DNA of 64,000 bases from Ilumatobacteraceae bacterium (GCA_021299715.1 JAJTEL010000002.1:310001-374000); one strand, 5' to 3'; shown: positions 15,072-24,546, counted from the first letter of the stretch. Notes: generated by a model from the letters alone, not told the origin. Program-made: numbers and translations.

Positions 15072-16480
15072 TTGAAATCATCGAGGCCGAAGAACGCATT
15101 GGCAAAATTTTTCTGGAAGTGGCAGATGTGTCTCCTGCGTTCGACGACGACTACGACACAGAAGATTTGGCCCCGTGGCCACTGTCGTATCTCACAAAGG
15201 GTGAAGTAGAAGGAACTGCAACGCTGTACGAGCGCTTCAACGGAACCGTTGTGTTGCGTATCGATTCAGATGTCATCACCGTCACCGACTCGCCAGAGGT
15301 TCGCAAGTGGGTCACTAGCCGCACCGGCTGGATGCCTTTTGTGCAGGCGCGCTTAGAAACTGTCGATGGGTCACGTGTAAAGGTCATTGCCACTCATTCG
15401 TTCTTGGCCGACGAAGTCACACGGTCTGAAATCGAGCAAGTTCTTGGGTCGTTCGATTTTGTGGTTGACAAGTGGTCCGAGGCGCTCGTTCGTTTGGAGA
15501 TGGACGCAGAAATGGAGGCGCGTACCGAATCGGTCCGCCGACGCTCTGAACGCCCCAAGGAAGTTCAAGAAGGCCCCGACGCTTCTGCGACTGCCGACGA
15601 CGAAAAGGAATCCGTGCGTACTCCGCTTGGAGGGCTCGACGAAATGGTGGGACTTGCTCCTGTCAAAAACTTGGTCAAGCAAATCACCAACGTGCAGAAG
15701 GTGGCTCGCGTGCGTCGTCGCAACGGATTAAACGCTGTGTCACCCTCGCCTCACCTTGTCTTCACGGGTAATCCCGGAACCGGCAAAACAACTGTGGCTC
15801 GCCACATTGGTCGTATCTACAAACAACTCGGATTGCTCAGCAGCGGTCATGTGGTGGAAGTCGATCGTTCGCAATTGGTGGGCGGATACATCGGTCAAAC
15901 TGCCATCAAAACGCGTGAAGCACTCGATTCTGCTCGCGGCGGTGTGTTGTTTGTAGACGAGGCCTATTCATTGGCGCGAGATCACGCAAACGATTACGGA
16001 CACGAAGCAATTGAAACAATTCTTGCGTACATGGAGAACAATCGCGGAAATATCGTTGTCGTGGTTGCCGGATATCCCAACGAGATGAAGACCTTTATGG
16101 CCATGAACCCTGGTCTGGCAAGTCGCTTCGACTATTCGTTGCAGTTTCCCGATTATTCAAACGATGAACTGTCCGTCATCTTCGAACGTTTGGCAAACGA
16201 GTTTGATTATCAGTTAGATGACGTTGCTCGTGATGCGCTCAAGATGATTGTCTCATCGTGGGAACGTGAGCACGGATTCGGAAATGCGCGAGAAGTGCGT
16301 CGGTTGTTTAACGAGGTTGTTGCAACGCACGGTGCGTGGCTTATCGAACAGGGAATTACATCGGGTGATGCATTGCGTCAGCTCACCAGCGTTCATTTTC
16401 CTGTTGGTGAAGCACTTGCGGCTGTTGGCGCGCGTGAACGCGATGCGCAAAACAACATCGGTGGTCCCGGCTACCTCTAA
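15068..16480 (+). CDS. CbbX/EccA-like AAA+ ATPase with N-terminal YbjN-like domain
   Basis: 470 residues. Residues about 35-145 resemble the YbjN/type III chaperone-like fold (LSYLTKGEVEGTATLYERF and the region after it). A charged linker (about 148-185) leads to an AAA+ module: Walker A GNPGTGKT (234-241), pore-loop-like VGGYIGQT (271-278), Walker B GVLFVDEA (292-299) and an Arg finger in ASRFDY (Arg353). The AAA part belongs to the CbbX/SpoVK/EccA group, which remodels protein targets. ATGA overlap with the ADP-ribosylglycohydrolase fusion implies a joint task; the target is unknown. No ESX or Rubisco genes are nearby, so a type VII secretion or Rubisco-activase role is not supported. Confidence 0.88.
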   Translation: MIEIIEAEERIGKIFLEVADVSPAFDDDYDTEDLAPWPLSYLTKGEVEGTATLYERFNGTVVLRIDSDVITVTDSPEVRKWVTSRTGWMPFVQARLETVDGSRVKVIATHSFLADEVTRSEIEQVLGSFDFVVDKWSEALVRLEMDAEMEARTESVRRRSERPKEVQEGPDASATADDEKESVRTPLGGLDEMVGLAPVKNLVKQITNVQKVARVRRRNGLNAVSPSPHLVFTGNPGTGKTTVARHIGRIYKQLGLLSSGHVVEVDRSQLVGGYIGQTAIKTREALDSARGGVLFVDEAYSLARDHANDYGHEAIETILAYMENNRGNIVVVVAGYPNEMKTFMAMNPGLASRFDYSLQFPDYSNDELSVIFERLANEFDYQLDDVARDALKMIVSSWEREHGFGNAREVRRLFNEVVATHGAWLIEQGITSGDALRQLTSVHFPVGEALAAVGARERDAQNNIGGPGYL

Positions 16481-16511
16481 GGGGCTACCTCGTTTCACTC
16501 TCGGCGGAAAC

Positions 16512-16517
16512 TAGGGT
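16512..16517 (+). promoter_or_regulatory. -10 element TAGGGT, leaderless promoter
   Basis: TAGGGT, 6 nt, then GTG at 16524. It would start the glycan gene cluster independently of the AAA+ operon. Confidence 0.55.
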
Positions 16518-16523
16518 TTCTCC

Positions 16524-18275
16524 GTGGATTTCAACTGGGCGCGCTCACTCGATCGCAAGCTTCACCGAGAAGAACCCGCAGAACCATCATCTCGCCATCT
16601 CGTTGTTGCTTGGGTGGCCGGAATAGTCGCGGTGCTGTTCATGGCCACGGTGGCGGCCCGCATGGCTGGCCCCACTATTCATCCGGACGAATGGGGATTC
16701 CTCACGAATGGTCAGGCCATCATTGGCCACGTTGAGGCTCCCATTCCAACAGGAAGTTTTTATCCTGCTGGCTTCGGAATTGTCACAGGACTTGCGGGGC
16801 TCGTCTCTGGGTCAATCTCTGGGGCATATCGCATCACGCTGTTCGTCAACATTGGGTTTGCACTAGCAACGGCCTGGTGGGCAGGGCGTTTAGCACGCCG
16901 TGTCTTTAACGTTTCACAGAATGTGGCGCGTGTGGTGATGGCACTTGTTGTGGTGTTGCCTGGCACTTTGGTGAGTGCAATGTTTGCGTGGCCAGAAATA
17001 GCTGCGCGACTCGCGTTCCTCGCATTCATCTCGCTGGTGTACCGGGCTGTTCTCGCAACATCACCCCGAACTGTTGTGGTTCTCACAGCATTTACGGGCC
17101 TAATGCCTGGGCTGCATGGCCGCTTCACATTGCTGTTGCCAGTTATCGCTCTGTTGTGTGTTTTCTTATGGCGTGTGACGCGCTTGTCGTTTCAGTGGTT
17201 AGCAGCAGCAGGGCTTGCCATGGTGTCGGGATATGCAGTTTCGTATTTGTTGAATCGTTTTGTGAAAGCCAGCATTTATTTAGAGTCATACGACCAAGAG
17301 AATCGCTTACTTAGCCGATTGTTTCGCCCGGAATTATGGCCCGCGTTGCTGCGCACCATGGTTGGACAAACCTGGTACTTGTTGGCGACATCGGTTGGAA
17401 TAGTGGGGCTAGGAATTGTTTTCGCGGTGCACTCCGCTGTGAAGAATCGATCACTGCGTACGCGCGATGAGGCAACATGGGCCGAGTCGGTCACTTTGGC
17501 AGTTCTTGCGTTATCGGTGTTCTCCATCATCTTTACTGGTGGATTGCAGTTATTGCATGGCAACAGGGGCGACCATCTCATGTATGGCCGTTACGTGGAA
17601 ATGATGGTGCCCGCGGTTGTGGTTGTTGCTGTAGTGGCACTCTCGCGTCGCGGGGTGTTTGCTAGTCGTGCGTGGTTGGGTGCATTAACTGTGATGCCGG
17701 TGTTGTCAATTGCCTACGTCATTGTGGACGGTGGTGACGGAGTAAAAGGTGGAGCGGCACGTCGCAACATTGTGTTCCCAAACATTGTTGGTGCCGATGC
17801 AGCCCGATACGTGGTGTCGCCAGGGTTTCTTACATTCACCGCATTTTTCTTGGTGGTGGGTGTGGCGGTGTGGCTCATTGCTCGTCGGTCTCGCGCGGCA
17901 GGCATCGTTGCATTGGTGGTGTTGTTCGCAGTGGGCGACATCACGTCGGGCCAACGCAGTCTTCTCTCGCGCGGAGACAAACTAGATGGCGACACACCAA
18001 GTCTGGATATTGTCAGAGCGTCTGGCACCACGTTGGTCGGTTTCGATGCAGGGGTTCGCAACGACGAGTCGTATTACTACCTGAGGTACCGCCTTCATCC
18101 CATTCGCATTGTGCGTTTTGACTTCTCCAACCCCGGAACACAAGTCCCTGCTGAATACAACTGTCTCTATGGATGGGGCGATAGGCCCCCTGTAGACGGG
18201 AAATGGAGCATCGTCGCCAATGAGGTGGGGGTCGCGCGAGTACTGTGGCAAAGGGTGGGAAGCCCCCATTGCTAA
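16524..18275 (+). CDS. GT-C type membrane glycosyltransferase (ArnT/GT39-like)
   Basis: 583 residues with about a dozen hydrophobic helices. After the first helix comes an extracytoplasmic loop with TIHPDEWGFLTNG, the acidic motif typical of lipid-linked-sugar-dependent GT-C enzymes. The C-terminal part (about 500-583) is soluble and presumably outside. It would transfer a sugar from a polyprenyl-phosphate donor to a surface glycan or protein. The next gene, a polyprenyl-phosphate-type GT2, could make that donor. GTG start, leaderless. The last codons come shortly before the GT2 start. Confidence 0.8.
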   Translation: MDFNWARSLDRKLHREEPAEPSSRHLVVAWVAGIVAVLFMATVAARMAGPTIHPDEWGFLTNGQAIIGHVEAPIPTGSFYPAGFGIVTGLAGLVSGSISGAYRITLFVNIGFALATAWWAGRLARRVFNVSQNVARVVMALVVVLPGTLVSAMFAWPEIAARLAFLAFISLVYRAVLATSPRTVVVLTAFTGLMPGLHGRFTLLLPVIALLCVFLWRVTRLSFQWLAAAGLAMVSGYAVSYLLNRFVKASIYLESYDQENRLLSRLFRPELWPALLRTMVGQTWYLLATSVGIVGLGIVFAVHSAVKNRSLRTRDEATWAESVTLAVLALSVFSIIFTGGLQLLHGNRGDHLMYGRYVEMMVPAVVVVAVVALSRRGVFASRAWLGALTVMPVLSIAYVIVDGGDGVKGGAARRNIVFPNIVGADAARYVVSPGFLTFTAFFLVVGVAVWLIARRSRAAGIVALVVLFAVGDITSGQRSLLSRGDKLDGDTPSLDIVRASGTTLVGFDAGVRNDESYYYLRYRLHPIRIVRFDFSNPGTQVPAEYNCLYGWGDRPPVDGKWSIVANEVGVARVLWQRVGSPHC

Positions 18276-18292
18276 CCGGAGATCCCAGGAAA

Positions 18293-19198
18293 ATGACCGA
18301 GTACACCCCCGACCAGTGCGACGTAAGCGTTGTCCTCCCGATTTACAACGAAAAGGGACACCTGCGAGCCGAAATCGATCGCATCCGAGACGCTTTGACG
18401 GCCTCGTCATACTCGTTTGAAATCATTGTTGTCGACGATGGGTCAAATGACGGTTCGGAAACTGAACTAGCCAGCATTCCTGGCATCACCCTCATTACAC
18501 ATCGTCGTAACCAGGGAAGTGGTGCCGCGCGCCGCACTGGTACCACCGCAGCGCGTGGTCGTGTGGTGGTGTGGACCGACGTAGACATGACCTACCCCAA
18601 CAACCTCATTCCCGAACTTGTCGATGCCATGGACGGATATGACCACATTGTGGGCTGGCGCCAAACGGAAGAGGGAACTCACAAACTGCTACGCACTCCG
18701 GCAAAGTGGATCATTCGCAAGCTGGCAAGTTATTTGTCGGAGACCGACATTAAAGATCTGAACTCCGGTTTGCGCGCATTCCGTCGCGATGTTGCAATGC
18801 AGTACGTCCACGAACTGCCCAAAGGATTCTCGTGCGTCACCACGCTGACAATGTCTTTCCTTGGTAACGGGTACAGCATTGCGTTTTTCCCCATTCAGTA
18901 CTTCCCTCGAGCAGGACGATCAAAGTTTCACTGGTTGAAAGACACTCGTCGCTACATCTTGCAGGTCATTCGTATGACACTTTCGTACAACCCGCTAAAA
19001 GTGTTCTTGCCAATTGGTTTGCTTCTTTTGGCTGCTGGCTTCGTCAAACTTGGGTATGACTGGTCGAACCGAGACTTCCGTCTGGCAGCGAACACTTTGC
19101 TGGTTTTCTTTGCTGCTCTTCAAGTGATCACGGTCGGTTTGTTGGCAGACCTTGTTGTGCGGGCCACGAAGTCGCCTCAATCAGTTCCACGCGCATAG
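18293..19198 (+). CDS. Family 2 glycosyltransferase, polyprenyl-phosphate type
   Basis: 301 residues. The GT-A domain shows VSVVLPIYNEKGHL, VVDDGSNDGS, the DXD-like WTDVDMTYP and LNSGLRAFRR, as in dolichol/polyprenyl-phosphate sugar synthases. Two hydrophobic helices end the protein (about 238-290). The ATG at 18293 is chosen over a GTG at 18245 that lies within the upstream gene; GGAG and AGGA are close before it. It likely loads a sugar onto polyprenyl phosphate on the cytoplasmic face for the GT-C enzyme upstream. Confidence 0.85.
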   Translation: MTEYTPDQCDVSVVLPIYNEKGHLRAEIDRIRDALTASSYSFEIIVVDDGSNDGSETELASIPGITLITHRRNQGSGAARRTGTTAARGRVVVWTDVDMTYPNNLIPELVDAMDGYDHIVGWRQTEEGTHKLLRTPAKWIIRKLASYLSETDIKDLNSGLRAFRRDVAMQYVHELPKGFSCVTTLTMSFLGNGYSIAFFPIQYFPRAGRSKFHWLKDTRRYILQVIRMTLSYNPLKVFLPIGLLLLAAGFVKLGYDWSNRDFRLAANTLLVFFAALQVITVGLLADLVVRATKSPQSVPRA

Positions 19199-19205
19199 GT
19201 AATTT

Positions 19206-20447
19206 GTGGCCTCTGTTCAAAGCCGACGCGTGTCCATTGTGGGTGCAGCCTTGTCGGCCAACAAAGGGGCCGCAGCAATGGTGGAAACAGTTGTGGCGAA
19301 ATTGCCAACAACGTTGGGCCCGTGTTCATTCTCGTTACTCACCACATATCCAGACGCAGATGCACCAAAGATCCCTACGTCATCGCCAGTAGACGTGGTG
19401 GGTCTTCAGCCGCTACGTCTTGCTTTGGTCGAGTTTCCCATCGCGCTTCTTGCGTCTCTCGCGCGACTGCTTCATCTGCCGCTGGGGTGGGTGCGTTCAC
19501 GCGGTTGTAGGGCAATGTTGAATTCAGACGTCGTAGTCGACGTTGCGGGAATCTCATTTGCCGATGGTCGGGGAATACCCATCGTGGTCTACAACTCCCT
19601 CATGACAGGCGTGCCGCTGCTGTTAGGTGTACCCACAGTGAAAGCGGCACAGGCGTTGGGCCCGTTTCAGTCACCAGTCAACAAAGTGTTATCTAAGATT
19701 GTTTTGCCGCGTGTGACTGCAATTTGTGCCCGTGGGGCTCGCACCCGAGAACATTTGAATTCTTTGGGTCTTCACAATGTCACCGATGTAGCCGACTTGG
19801 CGTTCTCATTAGATGAGGCCAAGGATTTACCGAGCAGTATCGACGCGCAGGTGTCAGAAGCGGGCGACGGTTTCATTGTGGTGATGCCAAGTGCTGTAGT
19901 TCGTGGCATTTATGAGTCGAAAGGCGACAACTACGTAGCGGCCGTTGCCGAACTCATTCGTCGAATTCGCCAGGAAACAGGACGTGGAGTTGTCATTGCT
20001 CCGCACTCGTATCGGGTGGGCCATGGTGAGGGACGAATGAATGACGGACCCGTGTGTCGTGAAGTGGGTGCGCTGTTTGGTGACGATGCACTGGTTGTCA
20101 CGGTCGACGCTGATTTGTCTGCCGGAGAATTGCGAAAACTAATTGGAAGGGGAAGTGTCCTTGTTACATCGCGCTTTCACGCAATGATCTCCGGATTGTG
20201 TACAGAAACTCCAACTGTCGTGGTCGGGTGGAGCCACAAGTATCGAGAGGTTCTCGATGACTTTGGTCTGGTTGATTTCGGAATGGACTCACACGTTCTC
20301 TCCACTCCCGACCTGGTGGTCAATAAAGTGATCGATTCATTGGCAAAATCAGATGAATATTCTCAACAGATTCGTGTTGCATTGCCAGGCGTTCGCGAGC
20401 GGTCTGCCAAGAATTTTTCCGTAATTGCGCAGGCGGTTCAATCGTGA
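19206..20447 (+). CDS. Polysaccharide pyruvyl transferase family protein
   Basis: 413 residues, GTG start 7 nt after the GT2 gene. VSIVGAALSANKGAAAMVET at the N-terminus, the central VVVDVAGISFADG and the C-terminal TSRFHAMISGL and VVGWSHKYREVL are hallmarks of the CsaB/WcaK-type pyruvyl transferases, which add ketal pyruvate from PEP to surface sugars. The four-gene context of glycosyltransferases and an FrhB-like protein is the usual one for this family in exopolysaccharide loci. It overlaps the next gene by GTGA. Confidence 0.88.
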   Translation: MASVQSRRVSIVGAALSANKGAAAMVETVVAKLPTTLGPCSFSLLTTYPDADAPKIPTSSPVDVVGLQPLRLALVEFPIALLASLARLLHLPLGWVRSRGCRAMLNSDVVVDVAGISFADGRGIPIVVYNSLMTGVPLLLGVPTVKAAQALGPFQSPVNKVLSKIVLPRVTAICARGARTREHLNSLGLHNVTDVADLAFSLDEAKDLPSSIDAQVSEAGDGFIVVMPSAVVRGIYESKGDNYVAAVAELIRRIRQETGRGVVIAPHSYRVGHGEGRMNDGPVCREVGALFGDDALVVTVDADLSAGELRKLIGRGSVLVTSRFHAMISGLCTETPTVVVGWSHKYREVLDDFGLVDFGMDSHVLSTPDLVVNKVIDSLAKSDEYSQQIRVALPGVRERSAKNFSVIAQAVQS

Positions 20448-21799
20448 ATGTCACTGCCGACCTCTCAGGAGTGATTTCATCAGGAATGTGTATTGGCTGT
20501 GGAGCTTGCGAAATGGCCGATACTTCAGTGAAGGTGTCGCTACATCCATCTCGATTGATTTATGAACCCACCTCACCGGGTTCTGAACTGGCGGCATCGG
20601 TGTGTCCTGCAGTGTCGGTTGACTATGCGGGCTTGCAGGACTATCTCTTTCCAGGAGCAGCGGTGGGGCCGTTTGGTGTGGTGCGCTCGGTGCACCTGTC
20701 GCAAAGCACCACGACTGAACGCAATGTGAAGGCAAGTTCGGGTGGACTCATCAAGGAGTTGTTGCGTTCGCTCTTGTCATCAGGCGACATCGATGCAGTT
20801 ATTGCGCTTGACCATGTAGATGGAATTGAATTTGCGGCACGTCTGGTGACTACGCCTGACGATGTTGACACATTGCCCGGTTCCATCTATCACAACTTGA
20901 AACAGACACCCGCTCTGCAGTTATTGAAAGACACTCCAGGTCGACTTGCGGTTGTTGCAATTCCTTGCGAACTAGAAGGTTTGTATTCGTGGGTGCGTAC
21001 GTGTGAACCACAGCTGCGCGACAAGATTGTTCTCACTATTGGTTTGTTGTGTGGTTGGCAATACTCACACCACAGCATTAATGCCATGGGTGAATATTTG
21101 GGGTACAACCCAGAAGACATTGCCGACATTTCTTATCGCGGTGGTGGGCCGGTTGGAAAACTTACGGTGACTACTCGCTCTGGCGAGCAGTTCTCTGCGA
21201 GTCGTCGTGTTGATTTCGGATACCAGGTGGCGTTTGACCGGCACTTCAATACATCTCGATGCCATGTGTGCATTAATCACTCAAACTTCTTGGCCGACCT
21301 TGTGGTGGGCGATGCATGGCTTCCTAGCACGGTCTTTACAAAGACCGGCATCAGTTTGGTGGTGTGTCGAACAGAATTTGCCGAGACGTCGTTGAAGCGT
21401 CTGGTCGATACGGGTTCCTGTGTGTCCATTCAGGTTGGCGAAGACGAAATTCGCGAATCACAAACCGACCGTGTTGTGTTCGGAGAATTCGCGTACGCCT
21501 ATGCCGATTTCTTACGGGAACTTGGGCTTCACACACCTCGTCTCGATGGGCCCAATAAGGGGTACGGAACCTTGAAGCCACGTCGTCACGTTGCGAAGTT
21601 TCATCGCGAACTTGTGCGCAAGCAGGCTCTTATGGCAGCCCGCCGCTACAAATACATGAAACTGCGCAAGGCCACCCTGGAATTGCGCGGATATGTCATG
21701 CGCTATGTGCGTTGGTTCATGGTGCGAATTTTGCGCATAAAAAGCCTGAGCGGTCAGCGAAAAGAAATTCCACGAGACAGATTTCAGGGCTTTGCGTAG
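20444..21799 (+). CDS. FrhB-like Fe-S protein (coenzyme F420 hydrogenase/dehydrogenase beta subunit family)
   Basis: 451 residues. An N-terminal ferredoxin-like Cys group, MCIGCGACEMA (C12, C15, C18) and later a CPA motif (SVCPAVSV), binds an iron-sulfur cluster. The middle contains the FrhB N- and C-terminal domains (VVAIPCELEGLYSW; DISYRGGGPVGKL; SRCHVCINHSNFLADLVVGDAW). Members bind FAD and sometimes F420, and family copies are common beside pyruvyl transferases in polysaccharide clusters, where their role is unclear. The C-terminus (about 390-451) is very basic. GTG start at 20444 overlaps the upstream stop. Confidence 0.85.
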   Translation: MNVTADLSGVISSGMCIGCGACEMADTSVKVSLHPSRLIYEPTSPGSELAASVCPAVSVDYAGLQDYLFPGAAVGPFGVVRSVHLSQSTTTERNVKASSGGLIKELLRSLLSSGDIDAVIALDHVDGIEFAARLVTTPDDVDTLPGSIYHNLKQTPALQLLKDTPGRLAVVAIPCELEGLYSWVRTCEPQLRDKIVLTIGLLCGWQYSHHSINAMGEYLGYNPEDIADISYRGGGPVGKLTVTTRSGEQFSASRRVDFGYQVAFDRHFNTSRCHVCINHSNFLADLVVGDAWLPSTVFTKTGISLVVCRTEFAETSLKRLVDTGSCVSIQVGEDEIRESQTDRVVFGEFAYAYADFLRELGLHTPRLDGPNKGYGTLKPRRHVAKFHRELVRKQALMAARRYKYMKLRKATLELRGYVMRYVRWFMVRILRIKSLSGQRKEIPRDRFQGFA

Positions 21800-21886
21800 C
21801 TCGTAAATAACTTTTCTGCCCGCCCTTCAATGTGGCGCAAAGGGGCAGTTGTAGTGAAAGATAGGGGGGTCATGTAAGGGGGACAT

Positions 21887-23131
21887 ATGGCGCTCACGCC
21901 CGATCAAGCCGTTCTGGTCTTCACCGATCCAACTGCATATGCCGATGAAGACAGATTCAACGAGGCGTGCGCCGTATTGCGGCGCGAATCGCCCATTCAT
22001 AAGTACACGGATCCGAGCGGGCAATACAACCCTTTTTATGCCATCACTAAACACAAAGATGTCTTAGAGATTGAGCTACACAACAACATTTTTATTAATG
22101 AACCACGTCCAGTTCTTGGACCTGCGTCTAGTGATCAACGAAATGCCGAAAACGGCCACATGTTGCGGACACTGATTCACGTAGATGATCCGGAGCATCG
22201 TGATTTACGCGGAGTAACCAGTGAATGGTTTTTGCCGAAGAATTTGTCCAAGTTGGAAACTCGCCTTGCTGAACTTGCTCAGCGCTACGTAGACAAAATG
22301 GCCACTCTTGGTGGCGAATGCGACTTTGTGCAAGACATTGCTATGCATCTCCCGCTCAACGTCATTTTGGACATTTTGGGATTGCCTGAATCGGATTATC
22401 CGCGAATGTTGAAATTGACCCAGGAACTGTTCGGAGCGGCCGATGAAGAGCTTCGTCGTGGTTCGTCACCAGAAGACATGATCGCAGTCATTCAAGACTT
22501 CTTTGCCTATTTCACCCAGGTCACAGAAGAACGACGTGCTAATCCCACTGACGATCTTGCGTCAGCCGTGGCGAATGGAAAGATAAATGGTGAAGACCTC
22601 ACCTTGATGCAAACCATTTCCTATTACGTCATTACGGCAACTGCTGGCCACGACACCACTGCGTCTGCCATTGCTGGAGGTGTTCAGGCACTCATTGAAA
22701 ACCCGGAACAACTACAGAAACTTCGTAATGACCCGTCACTTGTCTCCACGGCCGCCGATGAAATCATTAGATGGGTAACACCAGTGAAGCACTTCATGCG
22801 CACAGCAACTGAAGACTACGAAATAGGCGGTGTCACCATTAAGAAAGGTGAGTCGGTGTTGTTGTCGTATCCGTCGGCGAATCGTGATGAAGATGTGTTC
22901 GACAGGCCATATGAATTCGACATCACCCGTTCGCCAAACAAGCACTTAGCGTTTGGTTTCGGAGTTCACTATTGCTTAGGGGCCATGTTGGCTCGTATGG
23001 AGATTAAGGCGTTGCTCGCTGAACTGATTCCACGAGTGACGTCCATGCAGTTGGCCGGTGAGCCATCACTGATGAAGACCACCTTTGTAGGTGGACTAAA
23101 GCACCTGCCAATCACCTACGAAATGGTCTGA
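21887..23131 (+). CDS. Cytochrome P450
   Basis: 414 residues with all P450 landmarks: I-helix AGHDTT (253-258), ExxR at Glu292-Arg295, and the haem loop FGFGVHYCLG (356-365) with Cys363 as the iron ligand. Soluble bacterial class, so it needs a ferredoxin partner, which is not encoded nearby. The N-terminal half resembles fatty-acid/steroid-type actinobacterial P450s. GGGGGAC precedes the ATG. The amidase gene follows after 6 nt, forming an operon. The gap before it (21800-21886) holds a CTGCCC...GGGCAG inverted repeat of uncertain meaning. Confidence 0.95.
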   Translation: MALTPDQAVLVFTDPTAYADEDRFNEACAVLRRESPIHKYTDPSGQYNPFYAITKHKDVLEIELHNNIFINEPRPVLGPASSDQRNAENGHMLRTLIHVDDPEHRDLRGVTSEWFLPKNLSKLETRLAELAQRYVDKMATLGGECDFVQDIAMHLPLNVILDILGLPESDYPRMLKLTQELFGAADEELRRGSSPEDMIAVIQDFFAYFTQVTEERRANPTDDLASAVANGKINGEDLTLMQTISYYVITATAGHDTTASAIAGGVQALIENPEQLQKLRNDPSLVSTAADEIIRWVTPVKHFMRTATEDYEIGGVTIKKGESVLLSYPSANRDEDVFDRPYEFDITRSPNKHLAFGFGVHYCLGAMLARMEIKALLAELIPRVTSMQLAGEPSLMKTTFVGGLKHLPITYEMV

Positions 23132-23137
23132 GTTGTA

Positions 23138-24544
23138 ATGGCACACGAATTATGGAGAAAAGGTGCGGTAGAACTGGCCGCAGACATTGCCGATGGAACG
23201 GTGAGTAGTCGTGAAGTGGTGCAAGCGCATCTTGACCGCATTGCTGAAGTAAACCCGCATGTCAACGCCATCGTGCGTGTGCTGGAAGACGATGCGTTGC
23301 GCATGGCCGATGCGGCCGATCAGGCGGTAAAGAGTGGTGTCGAGCTTGGTCCGCTGCATGGTGTTCCGTTCACCATTAAAGAAAACATCGATGTTGCCGG
23401 GTTGCCCACAACGTATGGGGTGCCACTGTTGGCGCAAGCCATCGCACCAGTGGATGCGCCCATCGTGGAGCGAATGAAAGCGGCGGGGGGAATTCCGTTG
23501 GCTCGCACCAATCTTCCCGATATGGGACTTCGAGTTCATACCGATTCGTCTTTGTATGGCCGAACAAAGAATCCGTGGATCTCCGATCGCACAGCAGGTG
23601 GATCTAGCGGTGGGGAAGGTGCAGCACTCGCTACAGGTATGTCACCAATTGGTTTGGGCAACGACATTGGTGGTTCTTTGCGTAATCCGGCGCACGCATG
23701 TGGAATTTCTACGCTCAAGCCGTCGTTTGGAGTTATTCCACACACCACCACATATCCGGCACCAAACAGATCGTTGGCGTCACAGACGATGTTGAACCAA
23801 GGAGTCATGGCGCGAACAATCTCAGATGTGCGTCACGGTTTTTCCATAGTGGCCGGACCAGACCATCGAGACCCTCTCAGCCTTCCTGTCACACTCACCG
23901 GGCTAGCACCGGGTGAGAAAGTAACGATTGCAGTAGTTGCTAACCCTCCAGGTGGTTCCACGCATCCGGGAATTTCAGACGCAGTCCGTCGTGCAGCCGA
24001 TGTGTTGGCCGATGAAGGACACAATGTTGTTGAAGCATCGCCGCCAGACATGGAGTTGTCGTACTTACTGTGGGCGCAGATGTTGTTTTCGGAACTTCAC
24101 GACATTCGTGACCAAGTTGAAGTCATTATGGGCAAAGGTGGTCTCACGTTGATCTCGAATGCTCTTGAAGTGTTTCCCAAGATGTCAACACTTGATGTCT
24201 ATCTCATGCACACGCAACGTGACATGTTGGCGCGCACGTGGTCCACATGGTTTGACGAATATCAGGCTGTTGTACTTCCCACTTGGAGCCAGCCAGCGTT
24301 CGTTGCCGATTACGACATCGACACCATTGAAGGTTCAATGGGAACACTTGAGCTCATGCGGCCAATCTTGCCCGGCAACTTGCTGGGCCTGCCGTGTGCG
24401 GTTGCCCCAGGTGGTATGGCCGATGGTCTTCCCGTGGGAATTCAAGTCATGGGACCTCGCTACTCAGACTTGCGGTGCTTATCGCTAGCAGAACAAATTG
24501 AAGCAGCGTTAGGTATAGATACGCCTATTGACCCGCGCCCGTAG
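23138..24544 (+). CDS. Amidase signature family protein
   Basis: 468 residues. The Ser-cisSer-Lys triad is complete: Lys81 in FTIKENID, the GGSSGG loop at 154-159 and the nucleophile Ser180 in DIGGS. It hydrolyses a carboxamide; the family includes acylamide and aryl-acylamide hydrolases and GatA, but no GatB/GatC genes are near and the P450 partner suggests a catabolic or detoxifying role. The start lies 6 nt after the P450 stop without a clear ribosome site, so translation is probably coupled. Two bases separate it from the convergent omega-amidase-like gene. Confidence 0.9.
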   Translation: MAHELWRKGAVELAADIADGTVSSREVVQAHLDRIAEVNPHVNAIVRVLEDDALRMADAADQAVKSGVELGPLHGVPFTIKENIDVAGLPTTYGVPLLAQAIAPVDAPIVERMKAAGGIPLARTNLPDMGLRVHTDSSLYGRTKNPWISDRTAGGSSGGEGAALATGMSPIGLGNDIGGSLRNPAHACGISTLKPSFGVIPHTTTYPAPNRSLASQTMLNQGVMARTISDVRHGFSIVAGPDHRDPLSLPVTLTGLAPGEKVTIAVVANPPGGSTHPGISDAVRRAADVLADEGHNVVEASPPDMELSYLLWAQMLFSELHDIRDQVEVIMGKGGLTLISNALEVFPKMSTLDVYLMHTQRDMLARTWSTWFDEYQAVVLPTWSQPAFVADYDIDTIEGSMGTLELMRPILPGNLLGLPCAVAPGGMADGLPVGIQVMGPRYSDLRCLSLAEQIEAALGIDTPIDPRP

Positions 24545-24546
24545 AA

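Noticed and set aside
15068-16480. AAA+ ATPase as part of a type VII secretion or Rubisco activase locus
   Set aside because: No EccB-E, WXG100 or Rubisco genes are in the window; only the AAA fold is shared.
12711-16480. Nudix/ARH/AAA+ module as an anti-phage or toxin-antitoxin system
   Set aside because: No toxin such as an ADP-ribosyltransferase, nuclease or mobile gene was found beside it, so a defence label would be unsupported.
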